Source of the DNA: Sindora glabra
Taxonomy: Eukaryota; Streptophyta; Magnoliopsida; Fabales; Fabaceae
DNA: 64,000 nt
Reading direction: 5' to 3'
Assembly: GCA_020226215.1 (NCBI GenBank)
Contig: CM035236.1
Span: 49,475,057 to 49,539,056, forward strand
Under the pieces are notes generated by a model. That model made no database searches and was not told the DNA's origin. It saw only the letters and a program-made list of their open reading frames with translations. This document shows, piece by piece, positions 1-10,600 of this stretch (position 1 is the first letter of the stretch; each line of letters begins with the position of its first letter). The position numbers were made by a program, and so were the translations under genes.

Positions 1-1355
1 ATCCACAAAAACGTATTTTCCACTGAATTTTCTAGGCTTTCAAGCCATGTATTGCTGCATTTCCCTATTGCAAGCAATTCATACAAGTTGATGGAACATT
101 CTTGTATGGCAAGTATAAAGGTGTACTGTTGATTGCTATGACACAAGACAATAATAAATGTCCCATACCACTTGCCTTTACCATTGTTGAAAAGGAAAAC
201 TTCAAAAATTAGAGTTAATTTTTAGCATTATTATGGATAAATATTACAAACCAGCAAGGAATATGCCTAATATCATATCGACATCGAGTTATAAAAGATG
301 CTGTAGCAACGGAAGTTCTAGGATAGCAGTCTCCTTATGCTTTTCATCGGTACTGTATCAGGCATATTGCTAGCAATGTTCACAAGAAATGCAGGGACGA
401 TAATGTCAAGAAAGTTATCCTTAACATTGGTACACGTTATATCACGATTATTTATTGAAGATTGAATTTTTAAATTTTATTGTCTATTAGTTCAAACTAG
501 CTAAACTATTTGTTTCATTGTATTCAGCCTATGAACCAAATCGAGAAAAGGCCATGGAAAGATTGGACAACTTAAGTAAAGTCAACGAGGAGATCTATAA
601 GAAAATGACTGCTATTCCGATAGAGAAATGAACTCTTGCCTATGATGAAGGGAGAAGATACAGTCATATGACGATTAATATTATGGAGTGCATTAATGGC
701 TTCTTTAAAGGATTAAGGAAGTTACCAATCACAGGCTTGGTTCAATAAACATTTTACAGATGTGTTAAGTACTTTGTGGAAAGGGCAAAAGAAGCACATG
801 CTGAACTACAACAAGGTCATAGATACACAAGCAGATTCAGAGAAAAGCTTGCGACCATCTAGACACGTGCTTCTTCTTACCACGTTCGTGCGTATAACAA
901 ACAAGGTACTAGGTTTGAAGTAGTGGAGGGCCATGATCTCACTAAGGGGTCATGTGGAAAGGTGGTTCAAGTGCTATTAGACAAAGGCCAATGTGAATGT
1001 GGACAATTCCAAGCATATAGGTATCCATGTGCCCATATTATTGTTGCTTGTACCTCAATCAACATATTGTGGGAACCATATGTCGATCCTGTATACAAAC
1101 TTGACACCCTACTTAATTGTTACAAATCTGAATGGTGGCTGATCGAGGATTGATCGCAATGGAACAACTTACCACCATTTCTTATCTTGGTTCCAAATTT
1201 TCAAAGATTGTGTGAAAAGGGACGATTGAAGTCGATACGGATCAGGAATGAGATGGATTGGCCTCAAGAGAGTGGTGCTAGGCAAAAGTGGGGTCTTTTT
1301 AAGATGAAAGGTCACAATCGTAAACGCTGTCCACTTTTTCATAGAGATGAATGAA
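1..1355 (+). pseudogene. MuDR/MULE transposase relic (mudrA-like), 5' end outside the window
   Basis: The plus strand encodes pieces of a Mutator-like transposase. The catalytic start is seen near 70-210 (VDGTFLYGKYKGVLLIAMTQ, then CPIPLAFTIVEKEN), which carries the first Asp of the DDE core. Further pieces read RHIASNVHKKC (near 360-400), EKAMERLDNLSKVNEEIYKK (from about 550) and IMECINGFFKGLRKLPITGL. The C-terminal SWIM zinc finger is intact at 992-1036 (CECG...YPCAH) and lies in a 76-codon open stretch, 923-1153. After a stop the reading continues to a basic KGHNRKRCP end near 1350. A likely intron lies at about 430-525 (GT...TTCAG). In-frame stops near 210, 315, 630, 746 and 860 make it non-functional. 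Family assignment is firm; exon borders are not. It is followed on the same strand by a plant-mobile-domain gene, an association known in plant MULEs. Confidence 0.85.
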
Positions 1356-1632
1356 GGACCTTTTTCAATGCAATTTTAATTTTTACTTTTGCACGTGTGT
1401 TAGTGAGTGTGTTAACCAATGTCATAAGTGCAATGCACAGATGGTGTGATCTGTTTCATTGTTATAAAAATGTATACCATTATTATTATATATGTGAACC
1501 TATGACTAGAAATGTGAACGAATGACTTCAATCCTACAACCCTACAAATTTCTATGTGAATCTTTGTATATAAATGGCATATGAATGCAATATTAGTGTA
1601 TATTTATATTTCAGCCTAATGCAATTTGATTA

Positions 1633-4071
1633 ATGGTAGATGACATCCACATCCCGACGTGTCGATCTTGGTCTACGGGATCCTTCACTTTTGATGGCTC
1701 ATGACTTACACATATCCTATTCGATTTAGGCTGGCCATGTATGAAAATAGTTAGTTCTTAAATTTGGTTATACTTTTCCAAATTGTCAGTTGTAATAACA
1801 TTTTTTTTTACAGCCTGATCGTGTGTTGAGGATTCGACAGACTCAGCACTACCATTATCAGCAGCCACCAGAATTGATTGTCCCCTTATTATGATAGGCA
1901 AGTTTTTACGGTCTTGTGATGAGCGAGTTTGTTCCTATAAACCATCAGTTGATTAATGCTTTCATGGAGCAGTGAAGGCCGGAGACACATACTTTCCACA
2001 TGCCGCAGGGGGAGACCACTATTATATTGCAGGATGTTGTTTTATACCTCAGCCTACCCATTGACAGTCGGATAGTGACGGGGCCTACCGTGTGAGGATA
2101 AGGAGGTCTGATAGAAGAATTTCTAAGATTGCAGTTACCAGTGGACGAGAATGTCATAAGAAGGGGGACTAAAGATGAGTTAGTTAGAGAGGCATTTCAC
2201 TCACCTTCCAAATGATGCTAATGAAGAGATAATGTAGAGATACACTCGTGTGTACATATTACGTCTCATTGGTGGGACGCTATTTCCCGGCCACTCTGGG
2301 ACTTATATCCACCTCATGCATTTACCATTGCTCGGAGACTTGCAGGAGGCAAGGATGTATAGTTGGGGTTCTGCCCGTCTAGCCTATCTGTACAAAGAGC
2401 TCTGTAAGGCCACTTCCCCTGATTATAGGAAAATAGGAGGGTGTTGCCTACTACTGCAGCTTTGGGCATAGGATAGATTTCTCACTATTACCCCCACGAT
2501 TATTGTTTTAGCTATACCTAAGGAGAATGCAGGGGCTAGCCCCCTTGCCTGTAGGTTAGGAATTTTTTCAATCTATACTTGCAATTGAGATGACAACTAC
2601 ATTTTTTAATTTAATTGTTATACTTGGTAAGTGACACTATCAAAAGACGTTCCAAGATAGTCCTGCACACACCCTACCTTATTATAGATACGTGTTAGAT
2701 GGTCTTCAACTTGATCAGATTTGAAGGGTTAATGAATATTTTTATTTCATTCCATTATCCATTTTTGTTGCATTTAAATGACAATATAAATGTGTAATTT
2801 TATATTATCTGGATCCCGTATACTGAGGTGATCACCGTGTCACTTCCTCAGTATTGTTTTGACGGGAGTGACATTTAGACAGCAGTGGTGCCACTCATTC
2901 ACTTTCAGATTATCGAGTAGCACCAGTCAGATAGGGTTTTATGGCAGTTCGACCTTCGTCAGCCTATTCCTAAGCCACCAAAGCAGGTGGCAGAGGTTCA
3001 TTGCCTTCACTTATTCGGTCGGCATGATGAGGAGTGGCATATCTAACATCAGCCGTACATTGCATTATGGGATATCCGTCAAGACTTGTGTGTTGTCGAC
3101 GAGCCGTCCACGCTATTGGTCCTAAGCCCACGGTCCGAGTATATGGCATGGTACAAACATGTTATTAGGCAATTTATTACACCAATTGGTGGAGCACTAA
3201 ACTTTGTAGTAATACCGCATGCTAGTTATTTGTGTCTGATTATATTTTTGTGCATTAGTATTGTTACTAACTTTAATGTCGAAAACTTGTACAGATTGAT
3301 GAGGTATCTACACTACATGATTTTACTACACCTAAAGGACAATCTAGGTTCACCTTCGATGCTCTTAAATCATCGACTGATGTCATCCTTCATGTACTTC
3401 ACGAGGTTGATAATGTGATCATTGGTATGCATGTAGAGCCAACTCCTCCTGCCCATCATATCCTAGACTCTATGGAAGGTGACCATGATCAGCCTCATAC
3501 ATGTCAACATTATCGCACTGGTCCACGACTTACGTCGCAGGCCGATGTTCCCTCCACTTCCCAGGTGCATCAAGGTTCATCATCTTCTACTCAGGATACC
3601 TTAATGATGATGTCAGATATGACCGCCTCATCTCACATGTACCTTACTGCACCAGATGTTCCTTCATCCTCCCACATGTTTTTGTCTACACTATATGCTC
3701 CCTCATCATCCCAGATGTTCCAGTTTACTTCAGGTGTTCCATCCTCATTTCAGGCAGTTCCGCTTATACTAGGAGTTTCATCTTCATTCCATATCTTTCC
3801 TTCCAATGATGCTGGTTCTTCGCAGCCATTTCCTTATAGATTTGATCTACATACTCAAGATTAAGGGACATCACTTAGTAGCATGATTACAGATGACTCA
3901 GTACTTGCAGGTAGAGGTAGAGGCAGAACGAGAGACAGAGGCAGAGTTGGAGGTAGGGGAGTCACAAACATTGGAGATGTGACTCCCGAGCCTGTACAGA
4001 GAGTTAGCAGATATGGCCGCCATATTACTAATCCTGGATGTGAGACTAGACACCATTTACGTAAACATTAG
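1633..4071 (+). pseudogene. Plant mobile domain (PMD / MAIN-like) gene relic
   Basis: Fragments in order match the plant mobile domain family (aminotransferase-like PMD, PF10536, as in MAIN and the long-form PP7-like proteins). SRRVDLGLRDPSLLMAHDLH near 1655 resembles the N-terminal strand. The hallmark THTFHMPQGETTI / LQDVVLYLSLPIDSRIVTGP is at about 1985-2095. Near 2250-2475 reads VYILRLIGGTLFPGHSGTYI followed by WGSARLAYLYKELCKAT. Near 2895-3110 comes the later domain (LRQPIPKPPKQVAEVHCLHLFGR in shifted frames). A final long frame from about 3296 to 4071, after a possible TACAG acceptor, gives a Ser/Thr-rich tail and an Arg-Gly-rich end, with one in-frame TAA at 3862-3864. Several stops and frameshifts elsewhere show it is dead as read. 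It lies about 280 bases after the MULE transposase on the same strand, so it was probably the element's second gene. Function of the family (silencing or meristem roles) is established knowledge and is not shown here. Confidence 0.8.
3415..3864 (+). pseudogene. Ser/Thr-rich tail of the PMD gene with degenerate peptide repeats
   Basis: This is the longest uninterrupted stretch of the PMD relic (149 codons; its frame is open further upstream to about 3296). After a short acidic and His-rich part the protein repeats a unit of 12-15 residues built on V/APSSSxMF (VPSSSHMFLST, APSSSQMFQFT, VPSSFQAVPL, VSSSFHIFPS). A stop at 3862-3864 separates it from the Arg-Gly-rich end (RGRGRTRDRGRVGGRG) at 3883-4071, which is in the same frame. 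Such low-complexity tails are common in PMD proteins linked to transposons. No enzymatic role is visible. Confidence 0.6.
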
Positions 4072-4847
4072 CTTTCCTTTTCATATTTATTATATATTTA
4101 TACACATTTATCTTATAACTTTATTGTAAACATCAAATTTTGGGTTAGTTTTAATTATTACAACATATTTATCTTTTTGCATACGTACATCAGAGCAAAA
4201 TTATAAAATCTTCTCACAAATACATAATCAATTGAATTCTCATATAACGTATCAAATATATATAATTTTTTTCCAATAACATCTTTCTACCTAGAATTTT
4301 ATTCTCTCATTCCGTATTTTATTTTCATAACTTTTATTATTTTAAATTATTAACATATATTAATTTCAATTTTTTCCAAGTATTTGAGTTTAATTTTTTC
4401 TAATAATAAGAATTAATTCATACTCCACAGTTCATTATATTTTATTTTTTAATATTTATTTACTCATAATTTTAAATATTATAATTTAATCACAATTTTT
4501 AACGATCACCCTAAACCCTAAAAATATTAAAGATATTTATATGCATTCTATTTAAATTTTAGATTTTCAGCATTTTACTCAATTAAATTTTTAATTAAAT
4601 TTTAATTTTTTCACAAAATTAAATATATACAAAATTTTCTTTTCCTACATCAAATTAACTTATATGTATTTTAAATAAATTAACAATTTCTACAATTATT
4701 TTATTTTTAATAAACATATAACAAGTCTAAATATTATTTTATTATTTCACATATAGCATATGCCCAAAATAATATTTAATTTTATTCAAAAGTCACAATC
4801 AAATTTAATTTATTTTTAAAAATTTATTTTTGAAGTCAGAGATCAGG
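4072..4847. other. AT-rich spacer after the MULE-PMD relic
   Basis: Non-coding and strongly AT-rich, with no ORF of note. A short double CCCTAAA occurs at about 4509-4521 and is too short to be telomeric. The spacer may be the 3' part of the MULE; no terminal inverted repeat could be fixed. Confidence 0.5.
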
Positions 4848-4940
4848 GGCGTCATTCAATTTGACACCTTGAAAGCAGGTTAACGGCGCCATTCAATCTG
4901 GCGCCTTCGCCCCTGAGGGCGCCATTCCCTCGACGCCTCC
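4848..4940. repeat. Three GC-rich 23-bp direct repeats
   Basis: Three copies of a 23-base unit start at 4848, 4885 and 4918. Each begins GGCGYCATTC and ends near GRCGCCT or GACACCT. The second copy carries GGCGCC at both of its ends, so it can also fold on itself. The block is GC-rich inside DNA that is otherwise dominated by A and T. The spacing (37 and 33 bases) is uneven. It lies downstream of the MULE-PMD relic and may belong to that element's terminal region. Confidence 0.7.
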
Positions 4941-5257
4941 ACTCATGTATGCATATTTTAATAAAATATTTTGAAGGAATGGTAAAACGGAAATAAGTTT
5001 CTAAAATAACAGTAAATTGATACTTTTGCCGTCATATGTTCACTCAAACACGCAGAATAGGCACTTCAACTGGACGCACTAAAATAAATGCATTACGAAA
5101 AAAATATTAATAAAACCAATCTCCAAAACTAACTGAGGCGATGCGTGCATTAATTCCATTAAAGAACTAATTCTTGATTCACCAGAATACATGATTGGTT
5201 GATAATCTTAATAGTAAAGAAGTGTCAAGTGTACTCAATTGGCATTCGTTGGCCTTC

Positions 5258-5281
5258 ATATATATATATATATATATATAT
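5258..5281. repeat. (AT)n microsatellite
   Basis: Uninterrupted TA dinucleotides, about 12 units. The surrounding stretch 4941-5500 shows no gene. Confidence 0.9.
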
Positions 5282-5520
5282 TTCATCTCGGGTTTGATCA
5301 CGAGTTCTTGTATGTGTTCCTGGCTTCACAGAAAGGAAAATTGCCTTCACAAAACGGGGGGAAGAAAGAAGTTACAGATGTAAAGTGAATTTATTAGATA
5401 AAATACGAATGAAGCATGCAAGTTACATCAACTAGATGTCAGACCCCATTATTAAATAAAGAGTTGAAGAAAGAGGTCTTTAAGCTTTTTGTTGAAAGGT
5501 AAAACAGACAGCATATGCAA

Positions 5521-6003
5521 GTTGAAGAAATCCTTATATGTTCCAAAAGAAAACCCTCGAGTATAGTACAGTGATATTGATGATTACTTCGTAGACAAAA
5601 ACTTCAGAAGAAGCTTAAGTAAGCCAATTTTGTCTATCAAACATCAGGAAATTGCTGATATTCTCATTGCAGCTCTTTTTGTTGATGATTTGGTGTTTAC
5701 TAAGTGGATATATGAGTTCGAAAATGGGATGATGATGGTAGTTTTATTTTCCATATACATATATAATATAAAGAAAAATTTTTGAAAAAATTCAGCGTAT
5801 TCTATTGCAATTCTACTTAAGTGTTTGAAAGTGTGAATGAAAAATTGATAAAAGAATTGAGAATGAAAGGCGAATGCTAGTTGCACAGGGTTGGCTGATA
5901 ACTAGCTTTTATCTTATTGCCATAAGGGCAGATATAATTTTGATACTAATTTACCCTCAAGGTTCATAGTTCAAGTCATATTGCTAAAAGGCTTTAGAGA
6001 TAC
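5521..6003 (+). pseudogene. Ty1/Copia reverse transcriptase scrap
   Basis: Plus-strand translation gives YSDIDDYFVDKNFRRSLSKP, then LSIKHQEIADILIAALFVDD and LVFTKWIYEFENGMMM. This matches the Copia RT region around the catalytic FVDD (YVDD) motif at about 5674-5685. After a gap of non-homologous AT-rich sequence, YLIAIRADII near 5905-5940 matches the conserved YLTATRPDI segment before RNase H. Frameshifts and stops are frequent, and no LTRs were found around it. It is an old internal fragment. Confidence 0.65.
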
Positions 6004-6011
6004 TTACAAAA

Positions 6012-6532
6012 TTAGGGAAAAAAAATATAAATGATCACTTTTAACTTTGGAGTGATTAAATTTTATTCCCTTCAACTTTAAAAATTCAAAAATCACCTTT
6101 TTAAATTTCACAAAGTTTAAAAATAACACTCTTTTTTAACTTAATTATCCATTTTATCAAATTATGTAATTTTTTATAAAATTTTTAAACAAAAATCAAA
6201 ACATTATAAAATATTAATTTATTTTATTAATTTTCAGATATTAATTTTGCATTTTATATACAAGTATTTAATAAAAATTCTTTATATATAATTTAATTTT
6301 TATTATTTATATAACATAAAAATTATGAAAAAAAAATAAAAAAGTCCAATATATTATAATATTTTAATTATTATTTAAAAACTTCATGAAAAAGTATATA
6401 ATTGATAAAATAGTTAAGTGAAAGATGAGTATTATTTTCAAATTTTCTAAAATTTAAATAAATGATTTCTAAATTCCAAAGTTAAAGGGAATAAAATTCA
6501 ACCTCCTAAACTAATTTACATTTTTTTCCTAA
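6012..6532. mobile_element. MITE-like element with long terminal inverted repeats
   Basis: About 100 bases at 6012-6115 recur inverted at about 6430-6532. Both ends begin TTAGG plus an A run, and both arms carry AATTTTATTCCCTT followed by AACTTT. The interior is AT-rich without coding capacity. Total length is near 521 bases, which fits a miniature inverted-repeat element. A target duplication could not be fixed because the flanks are A/T runs, so the superfamily is left open. Confidence 0.7.
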
Positions 6533-7508
6533 AAATTTTTATTAAAAAAAATCATACTTCTACGTTAAATCTTCATTAGAAAAATTAAAAATCTCCAGAA
6601 TGTTACACATCTAATCATCCAGGTGCAAGTCCGCAATTTTCATAAGCATTGATTGCTTGCAAGCAATGAGAACTAGATCCCAAGCTTGCACCAAAATGTG
6701 TTAGAGAGAGTATCCTATTTTTTTGCACTCACAAACAGTCCTTTAATATTACAATGGACTATGGTTGCAACGATTGCCCATTCTGTATTTATTTATTTTC
6801 ATTGCTTCTAAGTACCAACTCCGCAACGTTCATAAAAAAAAATTGTCATCCCAAATCATAATTTCAAAGAGAGAAAAATGCTACTTTCACAATTCGGTCG
6901 TCCACAAATCTCTCACATCCTTAGCACATGATACGAAAAACAAACTTAAAATTGAATCCACTATCTAATGGCATTAGCCTAATAGTCATATATGCAGCGG
7001 GTGAGGGAATTGTAAATGAATAGGCTGCACAAATAACAGAAGTACCACACGACGGCTTACTTTTAGCTGCAACACAAGCATATGTAAAAAACATCTCAGG
7101 CTCACTGCTATATCAACCTTGTGAAATTCCATTCAATTACTGATCTTCTATTCCAAATTTCATAACAAATTCTCAGGCATAAGACGAGAAGTTTCACTCT
7201 GTTGGGGCCAACAGCTAATACAAACTTGATAAAGTGACAGATTACCGAAACAAATATAACACAGATATGATTTTAACATAAACATCAAGTTGGAACCACC
7301 AACAAGGGAGAAAAAAACGCAAGGAGAACAATAAAGAATCGTCAAAGCACTGTAACAAACAAATGAAAAAATTTTCCGTTAAAGTCACTTCACTACGCAT
7401 GACTCCTCACAAGTATACATCTGTCAACTAACCTATGTACATACAGACAACTCAAAAAGGCCAAGACCAAGAATAAGCAGAGCGCATGTCCATTTAACCT
7501 TAGGCGGT
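6533..7508. other. Downstream flank and probable 3' UTR of the TTC5 homologue
   Basis: No protein-coding remnant was recognised. The part next to 7508 is less AT-rich and is presumably the 3' UTR of the minus-strand gene. No AATAAA signal on the minus strand was found between 7100 and 7508, so the polyadenylation site is not placed. Confidence 0.4.
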
Positions 7509-7625
7509 TCAAGGTTTGTGTTGTGCATATATTGAGCTACGAATAGCTTGTTGTGGAGTCACAGCCTTCCCATTCACAAGCAGTTGTTCAGAGAAATCCA
7601 TACGTACTGATTTGAACTGGTAATG
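7509..7625 (-). CDS. TTC5: TTC5 homologue exon 13 (terminal)
   Basis: Residues 380-417 ([20 protein letters not shown], then [18 protein letters not shown]) and the stop TGA at 7509-7511. Ends the OB-fold with the conserved LVNGK segment. Acceptor ATTCAG. Confidence 0.92.
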   Translation of the reverse strand, partial: HYQFKSVRMDFSEQLLVNGKAVTPQQAIRSSIYAQHKP

Positions 7626-10600
7626 CTGAATTATACATACAGGAACAAGACAAGGTCAACCAAAGGTCAAAATAACTTTTTTTTTTCCCAATTTTTATCT
7701 TTGATGAATTTTGTTTTTATTACATGGAAATTGCAGGATTAGTGAATTATGAAATAAACCCTCCAACCAGAATACAAGGTTACATGACCATAGCATACCT
7801 TCTCCTTCCAAGAAAAGTCAACATAGCGATAGTAGGGATCCAACAGCGTTAACTGATCTCCTTCTTTTATCTGAAAGATAAAAACTCAATTAATTCAAGA
7901 ATAATTCTTCAAAATAAAAATTATTTACAATAAAAAAAATCAAAGCTGCTTTCTTCTTTTTTGCCTTTCCTTTTTCTTGTTTAGTGTCTAGTTTCTGTTC
8001 TCTTGGATAGGGAACTATGTTAGACAACGAGTTTGATCAGTCATTAGTTCTTGATCTTATTGCTCTACTATAATTCATTCTATGGGGGTCAAGTATCAGC
8101 GGGGCCAACTTCTCATAACAATACTTAGGTTTTGTGCTTGATTCCATCTTCAGCCCACAGATTCACAACCAAACAAGTTATTCAGTCTCTCATTTTATCC
8201 CTGATATGTCTAAAGTTGACCTTCATAACTAACTGACGTTATGACATGCATCACCACTGCAGAAAAGTCATTTACGCAAATTGTAATTTGCAAGGTGAAC
8301 CCGACTCTGCCAACCCATCCTACATTCCCACTGGTTTACCACCTTGGAGTAATCGTAGATAGAAACAACATAAAAATCCCATTTTTACAACTGTTGATTG
8401 AAGACAATTTGAGGAGAAAGAAAATAGAAATTTTCAGCATCTAACTCTTACCGCATCATGTCGCACACCATAAACAGAGAGAACAAAGCAGGTTTGATTT
8501 GAATCACAAAGCAAATAGTATCTGCAGGATAACAAGAGTGAAATTACAAATCCAATTTTAACATACATTCTTAACACACTTACAGGATATTGAAGCTAAT
8601 ATACTGGAAATTACACACATTCATTCCACACTCTAGACAGTAGACACCAATATACTGGAAATTACAACCAGCATTAATATTTTACTATAATCTTAACTAC
8701 TCAGCTGCTGTCTATAATTTTTTCCCCTTTTCTGATTACATCCCTACAATTTAAAAGTTTTCAATTGGATCCTTAACTTATTTTTCATTTTAATTGGATA
8801 CTCTGTCACTTTCCAGTGAGGTCCCATTAGTAAGCTGCATACCTGGGTAATACTTTGTTGATGTAACTTAAACAGCTGCTGAAGTGAAAGACGCATGATC
8901 CATCCTTTCTCGGGAAAAATGAAATAACTCTATGCTATATATTAGTTTAATTTTTGCTAATTAAAAGGAAATTTGTAATGTCATATCTTTAATCGAGTTA
9001 GGCAATCACTATATATGTTAGAAGAGGAGAAAGAATTGTGAGGTCATATCCTCAACTGAGGAAGGCAATATCTATTTATAATAAAATATTAGGTTACAAG
9101 AAATAGGTCTAAGACCATATATGAATACAAGAAACTAATAGGCTCACTAACACTCTCCCTCAAGCTGGAATATAGATATCAAACATGCCCAACTTGTTAC
9201 AAATGTCATTAACTCATTTTCCTAGAAGAACCTTAATAAACAAATCAGCAAGTTATTTCTCAATTCTTATATGTCTAAAATCAATAACACTCTCCTGAAG
9301 TTTCTACCTAATGAAGTGACAATCAACCTCTATATACTTAGTCTGTTCATGGAACACAGGATTCATTGCAATATGAGTAACTACTCGATTATCACATCAT
9401 AATTACATAACTCCAGATAAAGTAATTCTGAGTTGAATAAGAAGATAGGATAGCTACACAAGTTCAGCAGTAATATGAGCCATAGCTCAAAACTCAGACT
9501 CTACACTAGATCGAGATACCACTGCTTGTTTCTTACTCTTCCAAAATACAAGATTTTCACCAACAAACACAGAATAGCCTGAGATAGATCTTCTGTTCTA
9601 TAGGACACCTTGCCTAATCAGCATTAGAAAAACTTTCAATTCAACAATGACCATGATCTTGATATAATATTCCACATCTAGGTGCCTTTTTTAAATATTT
9701 TAAGATGTGCACAATTGTATCCCAATAAGAGATTCTTGGAGAATTCATAAATTGATTTATTACACTTACTGAAAAAGCAACGTCAGGTCTTGTGATAGTA
9801 AGATAGTTCGATTTGCCCACTAACCTTCTATAATGTTTTGAATCTTCTAATAACTCTCCTTCCTCCAATTCAAGCTTAACATTTAGAATCATAGAAGTGT
9901 CATATGATTTTGACTCCACCCTCCCACCACTGGCCCCCCTCCTATTAAGTTTGTTTATTCTTGCAGGCACCAAGTCCTAACAATCCCACCACTACCATCA
10001 AGTACCTCATCAGTTGCTGCATAACCATCAGCTTTGTCTCCTCCACCAACTGCTTCTTCCTTAAAAGATCCCCCTCCTTCATTCTTTGATCTTGATGTTC
10101 CTATTACCCACCACAAAGGTACTCGTACTTGTACCCAGAAAGATAGCCTCTCTATATCTTATCCCATCTCTAATTTTGTTTCCTATTCCAACTTAGCTAC
10201 GTTTTCCCAATCTTTCATTGCTTTTCTGGATCATATTACTGTTCCTAGAACTATTTCAAAGGCTCTTTCTCATGCTAGGTGGCGTGCTGCTATGAATGAG
10301 GAGATGGACACTCTTGAGAATAAGAATACTTGAGAACTTGTGCCCTTACCCAAAAAAAAAAAAAGAAATAAAGTGGGAAGAAAAGAAAAAACTGGTGTTT
10401 GATTGGTTTGGAGATGTACTTAGGTTCCAGAGTTTTGTTTAGGCTCTAATACCATGTTAGAAGAGGAGAAAGAATTGTGAGGTCATATCCTCAATTGAGA
10501 AAGGCAATGTCTATTTATAATAAAATATAAGGTTACAAAAGATAGGCCCAAGCCCATATATGAATACAAGAAACTAATAGGCTCACTAACAATATATAAT

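Larger units (their letters stand above)
9016..10591 (-). mobile_element. Copia element B nested in the LTR of Copia A (TSD ATATA)
   Basis: Two 137-base LTRs, 9016-9152 and 10455-10591, both TGTTAG...CTAACA, about 93% identical by eye (about nine differences). The 5-bp duplication ATATA at 9011-9015 and 10592-10596 is perfect, and removing the insert restores the host LTR so that it aligns with the other LTR of Copia A. The primer-binding site is the complement of GGCTCTAATACCA at 10442-10454. A purine tract (complement of CTCTCCCTCAAGC) follows 9152. The interior is only 1.3 kb: RT end and RNase H on the minus strand (9160-9925) and an inverted integrase-tail/RT-start block on the plus strand. 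It cannot move on its own. Confidence 0.92.

Noticed and set aside
1945..2157. Minus-strand open frame of 70 codons
   Set aside because: Antisense to the best PMD segment, which explains the sequence on the plus strand.
4505..4525. Telomere-like CCCTAAACCCTAAA
   Set aside because: Only two units; no array. Chance or a promoter-type telo-box without a gene beside it.
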